A DNA stretch of 64,000 nt, taken from NCBI RefSeq assembly GCF_001275385.1, contig NZ_LGIW01000015.1, positions 682,001 to 746,000 on the forward strand, in the 5' to 3' direction. Shown piece after piece: positions 8,507 to 16,276 of the stretch. Source of the stretch: Exiguobacterium sp. BMC-KP (lineage in GTDB: Bacteria > Bacillota > Bacilli > Exiguobacteriales > Exiguobacteriaceae). The notes beneath the pieces are model-generated. The model was not told where the DNA came from, made no database searches, and was given only the letters and a program-made list of their open reading frames with translations. A program made the position numbers and the translations under genes. How positions within the stretch are numbered: position 1 is the stretch's first letter; the number at the start of each line of letters is the position of its first letter.

Positions 8507-8552
8507 AGTGAAATCCCCCCTTAGCGTTATACGAGGGAGGATTTCACTTTTT
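8507..8552 (+). terminator. Hairpin terminator, best in the plus direction
   Basis: Stem AGTGAAATCC(CCCC) / (GGGA)GGATTTCACT followed by seven T on the plus strand. It lies between two minus-strand genes, and the minus direction lacks a U tract, so it may mainly stop plus-strand transcription leaving the ABC operon. Confidence 0.6.
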
Positions 8553-8553
8553 T

Positions 8554-9639
8554 TCAACATAACGGGTCATGATGAAAGACACAATTTCGACCGCTCTTTT
8601 TCGCTTGATAGAGAGCAGCATCTGCTTGCTGGATCGTCTGCAAAAAATTATGCGTCTCGGACGGTTGGTTGGTTTGTCGAGACACACCAATCGATAGCGT
8701 TACTTGAAGTGGTTCCGTTACGGATAGCTCGTACGTCCGTTTGGCACTGGCTTCACAGATTTGTTCTGCAAGTCGTCGCGTCTCAGGTAACGAATGCTCC
8801 GGCAACAGCATCATGAACTCCTCGCCACCAAATCGTCCGAGTACACATGAAGGGGGACAATAGGACGTAAGCAAGGCGCTGATTTGACGCAGAATGTGAT
8901 CGCCCTGGTCATGACCGTATGTATCATTGACCTGTTTGAAATGATCGACGTCGATGATCATGATGGAAAAGTTCATCTGTTGTGATTTATAACGCTGGAC
9001 GGTCTCTTCCAAACGGCGCCGATTATCAAGACCTGTCAGCGTATCCGTCAAAGCGAGACGACGATGCATCCGGACTTGATTGAAGTGCCACCGGACTTGA
9101 TGCAGAATGCTATGCAACAGAAGTCCAGCACAGCCATTGCCGATGAGAAAGATAGATATCGCAGTCACGTCATTCGGTCGGACGTGATGGACGTATGGTA
9201 AACAGAGAATGAGTGCGATACCGAAAATGATTGGAAACGAGATGAATCGGTCAGGTGCTTCGTTCTGTAAATAGAGCACGACGATGCTGACAATCAGGTA
9301 CGTCAAAACGAGCCACATCACGTCGGTTGACGGAAAGACAAATAGTTGGAGGGCAGCGAAGACGAGTGTCGTGATGAAGCCGCTACTGATGCCGCCATAG
9401 ATGAAGGCGATGACGATCAATGTAATTGATAAATCAAATCGAAATCCCTGATAGGTGATGGCATTGAGGATGATCCAATAGCCAGCACCTATTGCAAGAA
9501 GCAGTACTAATAGATTTTTCTTCAGCCAACTGTCTAGCGTATTTCGAAACTGAAACCGTTTAAAAAAGAACAGGGAGATGAGCACGAAGAAAAAGGTTAG
9601 CGCGACATTGAGGATGAGGTGATTCAGTGTATTCCACAT
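8554..9639 (-). CDS. Membrane diguanylate cyclase, 5TM sensor plus GGDEF
   Basis: Protein of 361 residues: five to six membrane helices over residues 8-175 (5TMR-LYT-like sensor) followed by a GGDEF domain. The active site is GGEEF at 271-275, with DVDHFKQVNDTYGHDQGD upstream, so it should make cyclic di-GMP from two GTP. The inhibitory I-site RxxD expected five residues before GGEEF is replaced by PPSC, so product inhibition at that site is probably lost. The ATG has only a weak ribosome site. Cyclic di-GMP normally governs motility and surface attachment. Two further cyclases lie at 27959 and 32629. Confidence 0.92.
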   Translation of the reverse strand: MWNTLNHLILNVALTFFFVLISLFFFKRFQFRNTLDSWLKKNLLVLLLAIGAGYWIILNAITYQGFRFDLSITLIVIAFIYGGISSGFITTLVFAALQLFVFPSTDVMWLVLTYLIVSIVVLYLQNEAPDRFISFPIIFGIALILCLPYVHHVRPNDVTAISIFLIGNGCAGLLLHSILHQVRWHFNQVRMHRRLALTDTLTGLDNRRRLEETVQRYKSQQMNFSIMIIDVDHFKQVNDTYGHDQGDHILRQISALLTSYCPPSCVLGRFGGEEFMMLLPEHSLPETRRLAEQICEASAKRTYELSVTEPLQVTLSIGVSRQTNQPSETHNFLQTIQQADAALYQAKKSGRNCVFHHDPLC

Positions 9640-9793
9640 GTTCGTGTTCCTCTCGACTAGTTTCTAAAAATTAACTACAGTAAAATGATTCATTTAGTGA
9701 ATATTTATTCTATACAACCAACGATACCCTAAAGATGTATGAAAGTATCATGATTTTCTTATCTTTTAAAAAAGAGTAATGCGTTCAATCAGC

Positions 9794-10177
9794 TTAATAG
9801 TACTCTGAGATTTTTTCACGCGAAGATTCGACTAGATAATCGAGTGAGACGAAATTCCGAATGAATGCGTAGGCACCGATTTCCCCGAGTGGCACGCCTA
9901 ATCGTTCAGCCTGTTGGCTCCGCGTATCTTCTTCCTGATGTAAAATCTCGAATCCAGCAGCTTGCATCCGCTCCCCGTCGAATTCAAGCGTCACGACGTC
10001 ACCGTCTACCCAGTCTGTTTTCAATTGGTGGAAATGAGTACGATAGGCATCGTTTGGTGGATCGACTTCAAACGCGATCAAGCCTTTGGGTGCATCGACT
10101 TGGAATATTGGCGACAATCCGCCGCGTGTCACGATGGATTTCATGTGATGGCGATGTGTCATATGACGTAAGATCAT
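9794..10177 (-). CDS. Hypothetical protein, 127 aa, possibly ADP-ribosyltransferase-like
   Basis: Small soluble protein of no family I can name with certainty. The N terminus (MILRHMTHRHHMKSIVTRGG followed by LSPIF) recalls the start of ADP-ribosyltransferase-fold proteins, in which a His/Tyr-Thr pair precedes a helix and a glycine turn. The remaining sequence (FVSLDYLVESSREKISEYY at the end) does not show a decisive Glu motif. AAAGGAG precedes the ATG. It is divergent from the ABC operon at 10319. The ART idea is weak inference. Confidence 0.7.
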   Translation of the reverse strand: MILRHMTHRHHMKSIVTRGGLSPIFQVDAPKGLIAFEVDPPNDAYRTHFHQLKTDWVDGDVVTLEFDGERMQAAGFEILHQEEDTRSQQAERLGVPLGEIGAYAFIRNFVSLDYLVESSREKISEYY

Positions 10178-10273
10178 GGTCTGACCACTCCTTTTTCATC
10201 TATTATTACGCGACTTCGTCAGAATATCGAGAAAAATTTTCAAATGAGCTGGAAGATGTTTGGATTTTTCTGG

Positions 10274-10301
10274 TATACTACTTTTTCGGAAAGCGTTTGC
10301 A
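10274..10301 (+). promoter_or_regulatory. Extended -10 promoter with overlapping cre-like site
   Basis: TGG-TATACT (TATACT at 10274-10279) is an extended -10 element. GGAAAGCGTTTGCA at 10288-10301 matches the CcpA operator TGNAANCGNTNNCA at every fixed position except the first. Placed just downstream of the -10, it would repress. Confidence 0.45.
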
Positions 10302-10318
10302 CAAAAGGGGGAGAACAC

Positions 10319-11323
10319 ATGCAATCATTTGCGATCAAAGCAACGGGACTGACGAAACACTATCAGATCCTACAACGGGAACCAGGACTACGCGGGGCAA
10401 TCAAAGCGCTGTTTCGCCGGACCTACCGGACGAAAGAGGCAGTCAAAGGCATTGATTTGACGATTGAAGCAGGAGAGCGCATCGGCTACATCGGCTTCAA
10501 TGGTGCCGGGAAATCAACGACAATCAAGATGCTTGCTGGTGTCTTACGTCCGGACGCGGGGAACGTTCGGGTATTTGGACTTGACCCACATGCTGACCGG
10601 GTCAAGAACGCATCGCAAATCGGTGCCGTTTTTGGTCAGCGGACCCAACTGTTCTGGGACATTCCGGTCCAAGAATCGTTTGAGCTGTTGAAGGAAATTT
10701 ATCAGGTGCCGAAGTCAGAGTTTGATGAAACGCTCGCGTGGTTTCGAGAGAAGCTAGAGTTAGCACCGCTCCTTGACGTACCGGTCCGGCAACTGTCGCT
10801 CGGTCAAAAGATGCGTTGTGAATTAGCAGCAGCATTCCTACATCGACCAAAAGTCGTCTATCTCGACGAACCGACGATCGGACTTGATATCGAGATCAAG
10901 GAAACGATCCGTCACTTCATTCGGGAGATGAGTGACCGCTGGGGCACGACCGTCATCTTGACGACACATGATATGCAGGACATCGAGGAAGTCTGTGATC
11001 GAGTGATCGTCCTTGACGACGGGAGCATCATCTATGACGATACGATTGATCAGTTGAAGGAGTCATTCAGCCATGAGCGGACGCTTCGGATCACACTGGA
11101 AGAACCGGTGTCGTTTACTTTACCTACGGCGTTGATCAACCGCGTGATCTTATTTACGACGGATGAATTGACGTATGAGCTCGCGTTTGACGACCGCGAA
11201 TTATCGAGTGGACAAGTCATCAAGGAGATCGTCTCATTGTATGCGGTCCGGGACGTCTCCGTTTCCGTACCGAAGATGGAGACATTGATCCGAAAACTGT
11301 ACCAAGCGGGGATCAGCGCATGA
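10319..11323 (+). CDS. ABC-type exporter ATPase (COG4586-like)
   Basis: ATPase of 334 residues beginning MQSFAIKATGLTKHYQI. Walker A GFNGAGKST, an LSLGQKMR signature, Walker B with VVYLDEPTIGLDIE and LTTHD are intact; the C terminus is a long accessory domain. ATG 10319 is chosen because AAAGGGGG lies at the right distance; an earlier in-frame ATG at 10244 would run through the promoter. It starts a three-gene operon joined by ATGA overlaps with two PF06182-type permeases. This COG4586/4587/3694 set is common in Firmicutes; the substrate is unknown. Confidence 0.92.
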   Translation: MQSFAIKATGLTKHYQILQREPGLRGAIKALFRRTYRTKEAVKGIDLTIEAGERIGYIGFNGAGKSTTIKMLAGVLRPDAGNVRVFGLDPHADRVKNASQIGAVFGQRTQLFWDIPVQESFELLKEIYQVPKSEFDETLAWFREKLELAPLLDVPVRQLSLGQKMRCELAAAFLHRPKVVYLDEPTIGLDIEIKETIRHFIREMSDRWGTTVILTTHDMQDIEEVCDRVIVLDDGSIIYDDTIDQLKESFSHERTLRITLEEPVSFTLPTALINRVILFTTDELTYELAFDDRELSSGQVIKEIVSLYAVRDVSVSVPKMETLIRKLYQAGISA

Positions 11324-12114
11324 GACTCCGAAAATATACCGCGTTGATGCGGTCACAAATCAAGGTCGATCTTGCCTACACCGCTTGGTACTGGGCCAGT
11401 ATGTTTAGCGTGACGATGCGACTGTTCATTCTCTACTTCTTCTGGCAAGCGGTTTACGCGAATAAAACGGACGTCTCCGGCATCTCACTGTCGACAATGC
11501 TAACTTATGCGATTCTCGCGACGATGATCGATCAGTTCCGTGGCGGTGCTGGACGCGATCTCGCCCGGATGATTAAACAAGGGGCGATTGCAATCGAATT
11601 GCTGCGTCCGTATCACTTGCTCGATAAATTACTCGCGCAAGACATCGGCTCAAAACTCTCGGTCTTGTTCCGCTCGATCCTACCACTTGTCCTCGTCTCG
11701 ATTCTGTTCATCGGTGTGGATCGACCACAGTCATGGCTAGCTGGACTCGCTTTCGTCGGCAGTGTTGTTTTTGCCGTCTTACTTGCGACACTGATTGATT
11801 TACTCGTCGGTATCTTCGCCTTTTATACCGTCAACATTTGGGGACTTTCCGTCTTACAAGACGCTGTCATCACGATCATGTCTGGAGCAATCGTTCCGTT
11901 GACGTTATTCCCGGACTGGTTTCAAACGATCAGTCTCTACTTACCGTTCGCTTCGCTCGTCTACGTTCCGGTCGCGATTTATACGGGAGAAATCGGTGCA
12001 AGCGGCATCCTGCAAGCGTTACTCGTCCAAATCGGTTGGTTGATTGGGTTCTTTGTCTTGTTACGTGTCACGTTCGCGCTCGCGATCCGGAAAGTGACGG
12101 TGTTCGGCGGATGA
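11320..12114 (+). CDS. ABC-2 family permease 1 (COG4587-like)
   Basis: Membrane subunit of 264 residues with six predicted helices and the amphipathic N terminus (MRLRKYTALMRSQIKVDLAY) usual for PF06182-type permeases. The segment AIAIELLRPYHLLDKLLAQDIG is the conserved cytoplasmic coupling region. It overlaps the ATPase gene by four bases (ATGA) and the next permease by four (ATGA), so translation is coupled. It should form a heterodimer with the product of 12111. Confidence 0.9.
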   Translation: MRLRKYTALMRSQIKVDLAYTAWYWASMFSVTMRLFILYFFWQAVYANKTDVSGISLSTMLTYAILATMIDQFRGGAGRDLARMIKQGAIAIELLRPYHLLDKLLAQDIGSKLSVLFRSILPLVLVSILFIGVDRPQSWLAGLAFVGSVVFAVLLATLIDLLVGIFAFYTVNIWGLSVLQDAVITIMSGAIVPLTLFPDWFQTISLYLPFASLVYVPVAIYTGEIGASGILQALLVQIGWLIGFFVLLRVTFALAIRKVTVFGG

Positions 12115-12902
12115 AACGATACATAAAACTCTACTGGCTGTATGCAAAAAGTCATTTTAAGGTCATGATGGAATATCGGATTGATTTCCTGATTGGTGTC
12201 CTGTCGGTCTTCGGTCAACAGTTTGCCTCACTCTTTTTCCTGTCGGTCGTCTTTCAGCATATCGAGACGTTAAACGGTTGGGATTTTTACGAAATCTTAT
12301 TCATCTATGGGATCGCTTTCCTAGGACGTGCCTTGCATCATATCTTCTTTGATAACCTCTGGACGATCGGCTGGCAGTACATCCGGACCGGTAATCTGGA
12401 TCGATTATTGATGCGCCCGGTCAATCCGCTGTTTCAAATCATCGCTGAACGGGTCCAACAAGACGGGTTCGGTCAATTGTTGATTGGTGGTGGGGTGCTC
12501 TATATTGCTTCAGAGCAGTTGAACATGGTCTGGAGCTTCGGTGATTTTTTGATGTTGGTCGTCCTTGTTCTTTCGAGCGGCCTGCTTTACATCGCGATCA
12601 ACTTGTTTTTTGCGACGTTCTCGTTCTGGATGGTCGATAGTCTGCCGGTCGTCTCAGCAGTCTTCAGTCTGAGTGACTTTGCTCGTTATCCGATGACGAT
12701 CTACTCGAAAGTATTAATGTTCGTCTTGACCTACATCATCCCGTTCGGATTTACTGCCTTTTATCCGGCGATGTATTTCTTTGACGGGAGAGGATATGGA
12801 GCGATGGCTCTTGCGTCACCACTCGTCGCGATTATTGCCTGTTTGATTGCCTATCGGTTCTGGTTGTTCGGGCTAAAAGCATTTGCGAGTACGGGGTCAT
12901 GA
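12111..12902 (+). CDS. ABC-2 family permease 2 (COG3694-like)
   Basis: Second permease of 263 residues, starting MKRYIKLYWLYAKSHFKVMM at the ATGA overlap; a longer open frame upstream is only the shadow of the preceding gene. Six predicted helices, with the conserved NLDRLLMRPVNPLFQIIAE coupling motif between the second and third. It completes the exporter with the two upstream genes. A terminator follows directly. Confidence 0.9.
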   Translation: MKRYIKLYWLYAKSHFKVMMEYRIDFLIGVLSVFGQQFASLFFLSVVFQHIETLNGWDFYEILFIYGIAFLGRALHHIFFDNLWTIGWQYIRTGNLDRLLMRPVNPLFQIIAERVQQDGFGQLLIGGGVLYIASEQLNMVWSFGDFLMLVVLVLSSGLLYIAINLFFATFSFWMVDSLPVVSAVFSLSDFARYPMTIYSKVLMFVLTYIIPFGFTAFYPAMYFFDGRGYGAMALASPLVAIIACLIAYRFWLFGLKAFASTGS

Positions 12903-12909
12903 AATGATG

Positions 12910-12947
12910 AGAACCTTGAAGTGTTAGGACGCTTCAAGGTTCTTTTT
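12910..12947 (+). terminator. Terminator of the ABC exporter operon
   Basis: Stem AGAACCTTGAAGTG / CGCTTCAAGGTTCT with a six-base loop, then TTTTT. Confidence 0.9.
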
Positions 12948-12995
12948 GTGTATAGCGATTTAGAGATAGATTTTTTGTCTAAAATATGAAACTTT

Positions 12996-13019
12996 TGTTA
13001 TTAAATAACAGTATAGAAT
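12996..13019 (+). promoter_or_regulatory. Palindrome in the promoter spacer of the DUF2268 lipoprotein gene
   Basis: TGTTATT-A-AATAACA (12996-13010) is a perfect 7-1-7 palindrome placed directly before a TAGAAT -10 element (13014-13019). A repressor bound there would block RNA polymerase. Confidence 0.45.
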
Positions 13020-13050
13020 ATTGAGACGTAAATCTGAGGGAGGGGTTACA

Positions 13051-14040
13051 TTGAAAAAAGGAGTGCTCGTATTACTCTGTTTGATGTTGGTTACCTTATC
13101 GGGGTGTACCGTTTGGGAAAGGGCAGAAAACTTCTTTTCATCGAATGACGAAATGATTAAAAACAAGACGATCAAGATGGGTCAAGATGATCAGGTCAAG
13201 ATTGTTCCGCTCTATACGCAATACAATCAGTACTTAGAAGAAGCGATGCAGACAGGAAACTCAAACGACAACACGAACAGTTATCTTAAACATGTCTTAG
13301 GCTACATCGATGAAATCGGTGAGCAACAAAATCTCGATCTAACATATATGAAAAGTTATTTTATGCTACAAGCTACTGAGTATAAAGAACAATTAGTGAG
13401 TCGGACGAAAGAGCTGATGAAACAAGATACAGAGATCAAAAAAATCATTGAGAAAAGTTATACTGCTTCACATCGGGCATTACCTAAACAAACGAATACG
13501 ATTTTCATCGTGCCTGTTAACTCGGAATTCATGGAGCGTATGGATGTCATGGGAGGGGTCGCAGGATTAGCAACTAGAGATTGCTTCATTTTATTCCTTA
13601 CTGCTGACTATGATAAGAAAATGTTAGAATATGCAGTAGCACATGAATATCACCACACTGCTTTATATGATCGAATGAAGTTAGATACTTCTTTAGAAGA
13701 CGAAGCCAGTCCACTGATCCATTCACTCCTCCTTGAAGGGAAGGCGGATCAGTTCGCGAAACGCGTCGTCAAAGGTGTGACACCAGCCTGGGTCGAGCCA
13801 TTAGAAGAAGAGACGAAACAGCATGTTCTACGTTTAATGAAAAATGGCGAGTTAACGCAAGATGATATCATGGACGGAAATAATGATAAGGATGTACCTT
13901 TGTGGAGTATGTATCGATTGGGTAAAGACATCATGGACGCATATCTTGAAAAACATCCTTCAGAATCGATAGTAGATTGGACGACTAAAGACGCGGAAAC
14001 GATCTTAAAGGATTACAAGTATAAAACTGATCTCCTTTGA
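13051..14040 (+). CDS. Lipoprotein with DUF2268-type zinc metalloprotease domain
   Basis: Exported protein of 329 residues. TTG start 13051 is chosen because GGGAGGGG precedes it and a lipoprotein signal follows: MKKGVLVLLCLMLVTLSGC, lipobox LSGC with Cys19. The mature part is acidic and helical up to about 150; the C-terminal half carries AVAHEYHHTAL, a zinc HExxH site (His198, Glu199, His202), and LLLEGKADQF with a likely third ligand Glu229, the pattern of predicted DUF2268 proteases. It should sit on the outer face of the membrane. Substrates are unknown. It is flanked by its own promoter palindrome and terminator. Confidence 0.85.
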   Translation: MKKGVLVLLCLMLVTLSGCTVWERAENFFSSNDEMIKNKTIKMGQDDQVKIVPLYTQYNQYLEEAMQTGNSNDNTNSYLKHVLGYIDEIGEQQNLDLTYMKSYFMLQATEYKEQLVSRTKELMKQDTEIKKIIEKSYTASHRALPKQTNTIFIVPVNSEFMERMDVMGGVAGLATRDCFILFLTADYDKKMLEYAVAHEYHHTALYDRMKLDTSLEDEASPLIHSLLLEGKADQFAKRVVKGVTPAWVEPLEEETKQHVLRLMKNGELTQDDIMDGNNDKDVPLWSMYRLGKDIMDAYLEKHPSESIVDWTTKDAETILKDYKYKTDLL

Positions 14041-14043
14041 TTC

Positions 14044-14090
14044 AAAAAATAGACCCGTCAGTATAAAAGAAGCTGACAGGTCTATTTTTT
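14044..14090. terminator. Bidirectional terminator
   Basis: Stem AAAAATAGACC-C-GTCAG / CTGAC-A-GGTCTATTTTT between the convergent lipoprotein and ydbT genes. Confidence 0.88.
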
Positions 14091-14106
14091 GTACTTCAAG
14101 ATTGAT

Positions 14107-15561
14107 TCATTCGATATACCATCTTTGACAATGCTTCGTCCATTCAATCGGAACATCCGTGATCCGTACTTCCTTTGCTGGAGTCGCATGTAAGGTGACG
14201 GTGACGGTTGCAAGACCAAGACGTTGTTGCACGTAAGACTCGGACAGCTCGAGTCGTTCGATGCCATCACGGCGCATCCAGTACGTAAGAGGGGCGAGTC
14301 CCCCTTGATGGAAGTGTAGCAATGTCGGACTCATCGTATATATACTGAAGCGGCGACTCAAGATTTGTGACGTGATGATAGCAAAGCAGATCAACACGGC
14401 AAGAAAACGTAAGCTCGGGAACATGAACCATATGCAAATCGGAATGATACCCCATAACAAGACGGTCCGACATAATTTTACGACGATTGCCAGTTGAGGA
14501 ATCGTAAGCGTCCGAGGTGCCACTTGAAAATCAGGTAACACTTTCGGAATCAAGTCGAGCGCTTTTGAACGTTGGATGAACGGGAACAAAACGGCAGACG
14601 TGTTTTTGTCTTGTTGTTCGGGATCAATCGAACTGATCATCTTGACTTGATTGATTCCGAGTAACTGATGGATGAAACGACTCCGCATCGTCATGGCTTG
14701 AATCCGGTCTTTTTGAATCGAGAAGCGCGTAACGCTCTCCCAGCCTTTTTCAATCTGAATCAAGCGTTGATCTGCATCAATGCGAAAGCCAGAATATAAG
14801 CGATAATTCCGAAAGACACCATAACTGAGAGCAAGGATGATCAAGATTCCAATCATCGAAACACGCATGACGTTAGATTGGGTACTGAATCTGACAATCG
14901 AATTGATGATATCATCGAGCTCAAGAAAACGACTTAATTCTCGATAAACAGAGTAAAGAAGGAAGAAAAAGAACAACGGACTGAGTGACGTCAGCGAAGC
15001 CAGCGCAATCTCCTTGAATTGAATCGCGTATTGTTCTTGATTTGGCGCTAGCATGGTCGTTGCGACTTCTGGTAGTGCCTCAGGATCATGCTTTCGTGTA
15101 ACGATTGACTCGATCTGTTCCTTGATTTGTGCTGCTTCTAGTTTTGACAGCATCTCAAGACGAACGTCGGCATCGGAATCCGTCGAACCGGTCTCAATGA
15201 CGAGTGACGTCAGACCCGTCACGCGATGAAACAACGATTCGTATTCCGTGATCCCTTGGATCCGTTCATAGGGAATCTGTTTTTTCTCCGTCACGAACGC
15301 ACCTTTTTCAATCAGAAGCTCTTGTTCCTTGAGTTGATAGTTAAAGTGTTTCCACTGCAACACGAGACCGATTAGATGCACGAGAATGAAACTACCGAGC
15401 ACCGTGTATCCATACCAAGAGAACAGCGGTAAGGATAAGCGGCGGAACAAGAAAGAGATGATGAGAGCGACGAAAACGAATTCTTCCGTAGCAATGCCGA
15501 AGCGATACGGAATCCAGGCAGGATGGAGCTTAAAGGAAGTCATGGATGGTTCCTGTCGCAT
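14107..15561 (-). CDS. ydbT: PH domain-containing membrane protein YdbT
   Basis: Protein of 484 residues with three bacterial PH (bPH_2) domains separated by pairs of membrane helices: helices near 25-60, PH at about 70-150, helices near 185-245, PH at about 260-330, helices near 355-400 and a final PH to the end. Start 15561 follows AAAGGAGCGAGCTG; an upstream in-frame start would run through ydbS. In Bacillus subtilis the sigma-W-controlled ydbS-ydbT pair protects against antimicrobial peptides of competing bacilli. Here ydbT is intact but its partner is broken (15530-16064), so whether it works alone is open. Confidence 0.88.
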   Translation of the reverse strand: MRQEPSMTSFKLHPAWIPYRFGIATEEFVFVALIISFLFRRLSLPLFSWYGYTVLGSFILVHLIGLVLQWKHFNYQLKEQELLIEKGAFVTEKKQIPYERIQGITEYESLFHRVTGLTSLVIETGSTDSDADVRLEMLSKLEAAQIKEQIESIVTRKHDPEALPEVATTMLAPNQEQYAIQFKEIALASLTSLSPLFFFFLLYSVYRELSRFLELDDIINSIVRFSTQSNVMRVSMIGILIILALSYGVFRNYRLYSGFRIDADQRLIQIEKGWESVTRFSIQKDRIQAMTMRSRFIHQLLGINQVKMISSIDPEQQDKNTSAVLFPFIQRSKALDLIPKVLPDFQVAPRTLTIPQLAIVVKLCRTVLLWGIIPICIWFMFPSLRFLAVLICFAIITSQILSRRFSIYTMSPTLLHFHQGGLAPLTYWMRRDGIERLELSESYVQQRLGLATVTVTLHATPAKEVRITDVPIEWTKHCQRWYIE

Positions 15562-16064
15562 CAGCTCGCTCCTTTCGTGACGTACGGTCTGATAAGGCAG
15601 TGATTCGTTGCGTGATTTCCGTTGCTTGTGCAAGTGGTAAAGACGGAATGTCATGGACGTAACCGATTGTGCCAATTTTGACTGTTGCAAGATTATATTA
15701 TTTACTGAGTGGTCCTTGCGATGTCTTAACGAAATAGATTTTATTGATTGGGATGATCAGATGCTTGCGCATGAAGGCACCATGCTTTAATTGAATGCAC
15801 TGAGCATCAATCTCGTAACGCCATGTCTTTTGCCGGTAGACCGGTAATACGGTGCACTCAATCAAAGCCGAACTGATCGTCACTGCAATCAACACATAGA
15901 GAACGATCCCGTTCCAGCTGGACCACTGATAGTACGTATCGACGAATAGCAGACCAACCAATACGATTAACACGGCAGTCGAAACCAACGCATCGGTCAA
16001 TCGCCATACTTTGATTGCGTCTTTCGAGATGGTTTGAGTAGGTTCTTTTAATTCATATATTCAT
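15530..16064 (-). pseudogene. ydbS: ydbS pseudogene: internal in-frame stop and start-proximal frame break
   Basis: The YdbS frame reads from KDAIKVWRLTDALVSTAVLI through the PH segment to VKTSQGPLSK, then TAA at 15698-15700, and continues in the same frame as YNLATVKIGTIGYVHDIPSL and onward to TAA at 15530-15532. The total matches the roughly 160 residues of Bacillus YdbS, so one codon (probably a lysine AAA or AAG) became a stop. The natural start, ATG at 16062-16064 after AAAGGAAGCC, reads M-N-I-stop; the protein frame is reached only by skipping one base, and no ATG, GTG or TTG exists in that frame before TTG 16000. Two lesions argue for a true pseudogene, though sequencing errors are possible. 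Confidence 0.85.
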
Positions 16065-16164
16065 ATGGCTTCCTTTCTATACTCTTTGTAGAGATACGTC
16101 ATTGATTCATTATCAAAATGTAAAATGATGGTATTATGTATGGGGGTACAAACCTATCACTAAC

Positions 16165-16179
16165 AGGAATAATATTCCT
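16165..16179. promoter_or_regulatory. Perfect 7-1-7 palindrome upstream of ydbS
   Basis: AGGAATA-A-TATTCCT in the 160-base spacer between ydbS and the nucleotidyltransferase terminator. Possible operator; no regulator assigned. I see no clear sigma-W promoter in this spacer. Confidence 0.3.
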
Positions 16180-16227
16180 TTCAAAACTGTAATGAAGTTT
16201 TCTTTTGAAGTTGATTCATCATAAACG

Positions 16228-16276
16228 AAACACGTCCGAATCTCCTTTAAGTTAAGACATTCGGACGTGTTTTTTA
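16228..16276 (-). terminator. Terminator overlapping the nucleotidyltransferase stop codon
   Basis: Stem AAACACGTCCGAAT / ATTCGGACGTGTTT. The stop codon of the minus-strand gene lies in the A/T run at its right edge. Confidence 0.8.

Noticed and set aside
11838-12110. Long plus-strand frame upstream of the second ABC permease
   Set aside because: It is a shadow of the first permease; the ATGA overlap at 12111 and the family start support the shorter gene.
14082-14270. Short minus frames at the ydbT 3' end
   Set aside because: Alternative-frame shadows of ydbT.
15562-15690. N-terminal extension of YdbT into ydbS
   Set aside because: The extension is an out-of-frame reading of the YdbS tail; a strong AAAGGAG site marks the ATG at 15561.
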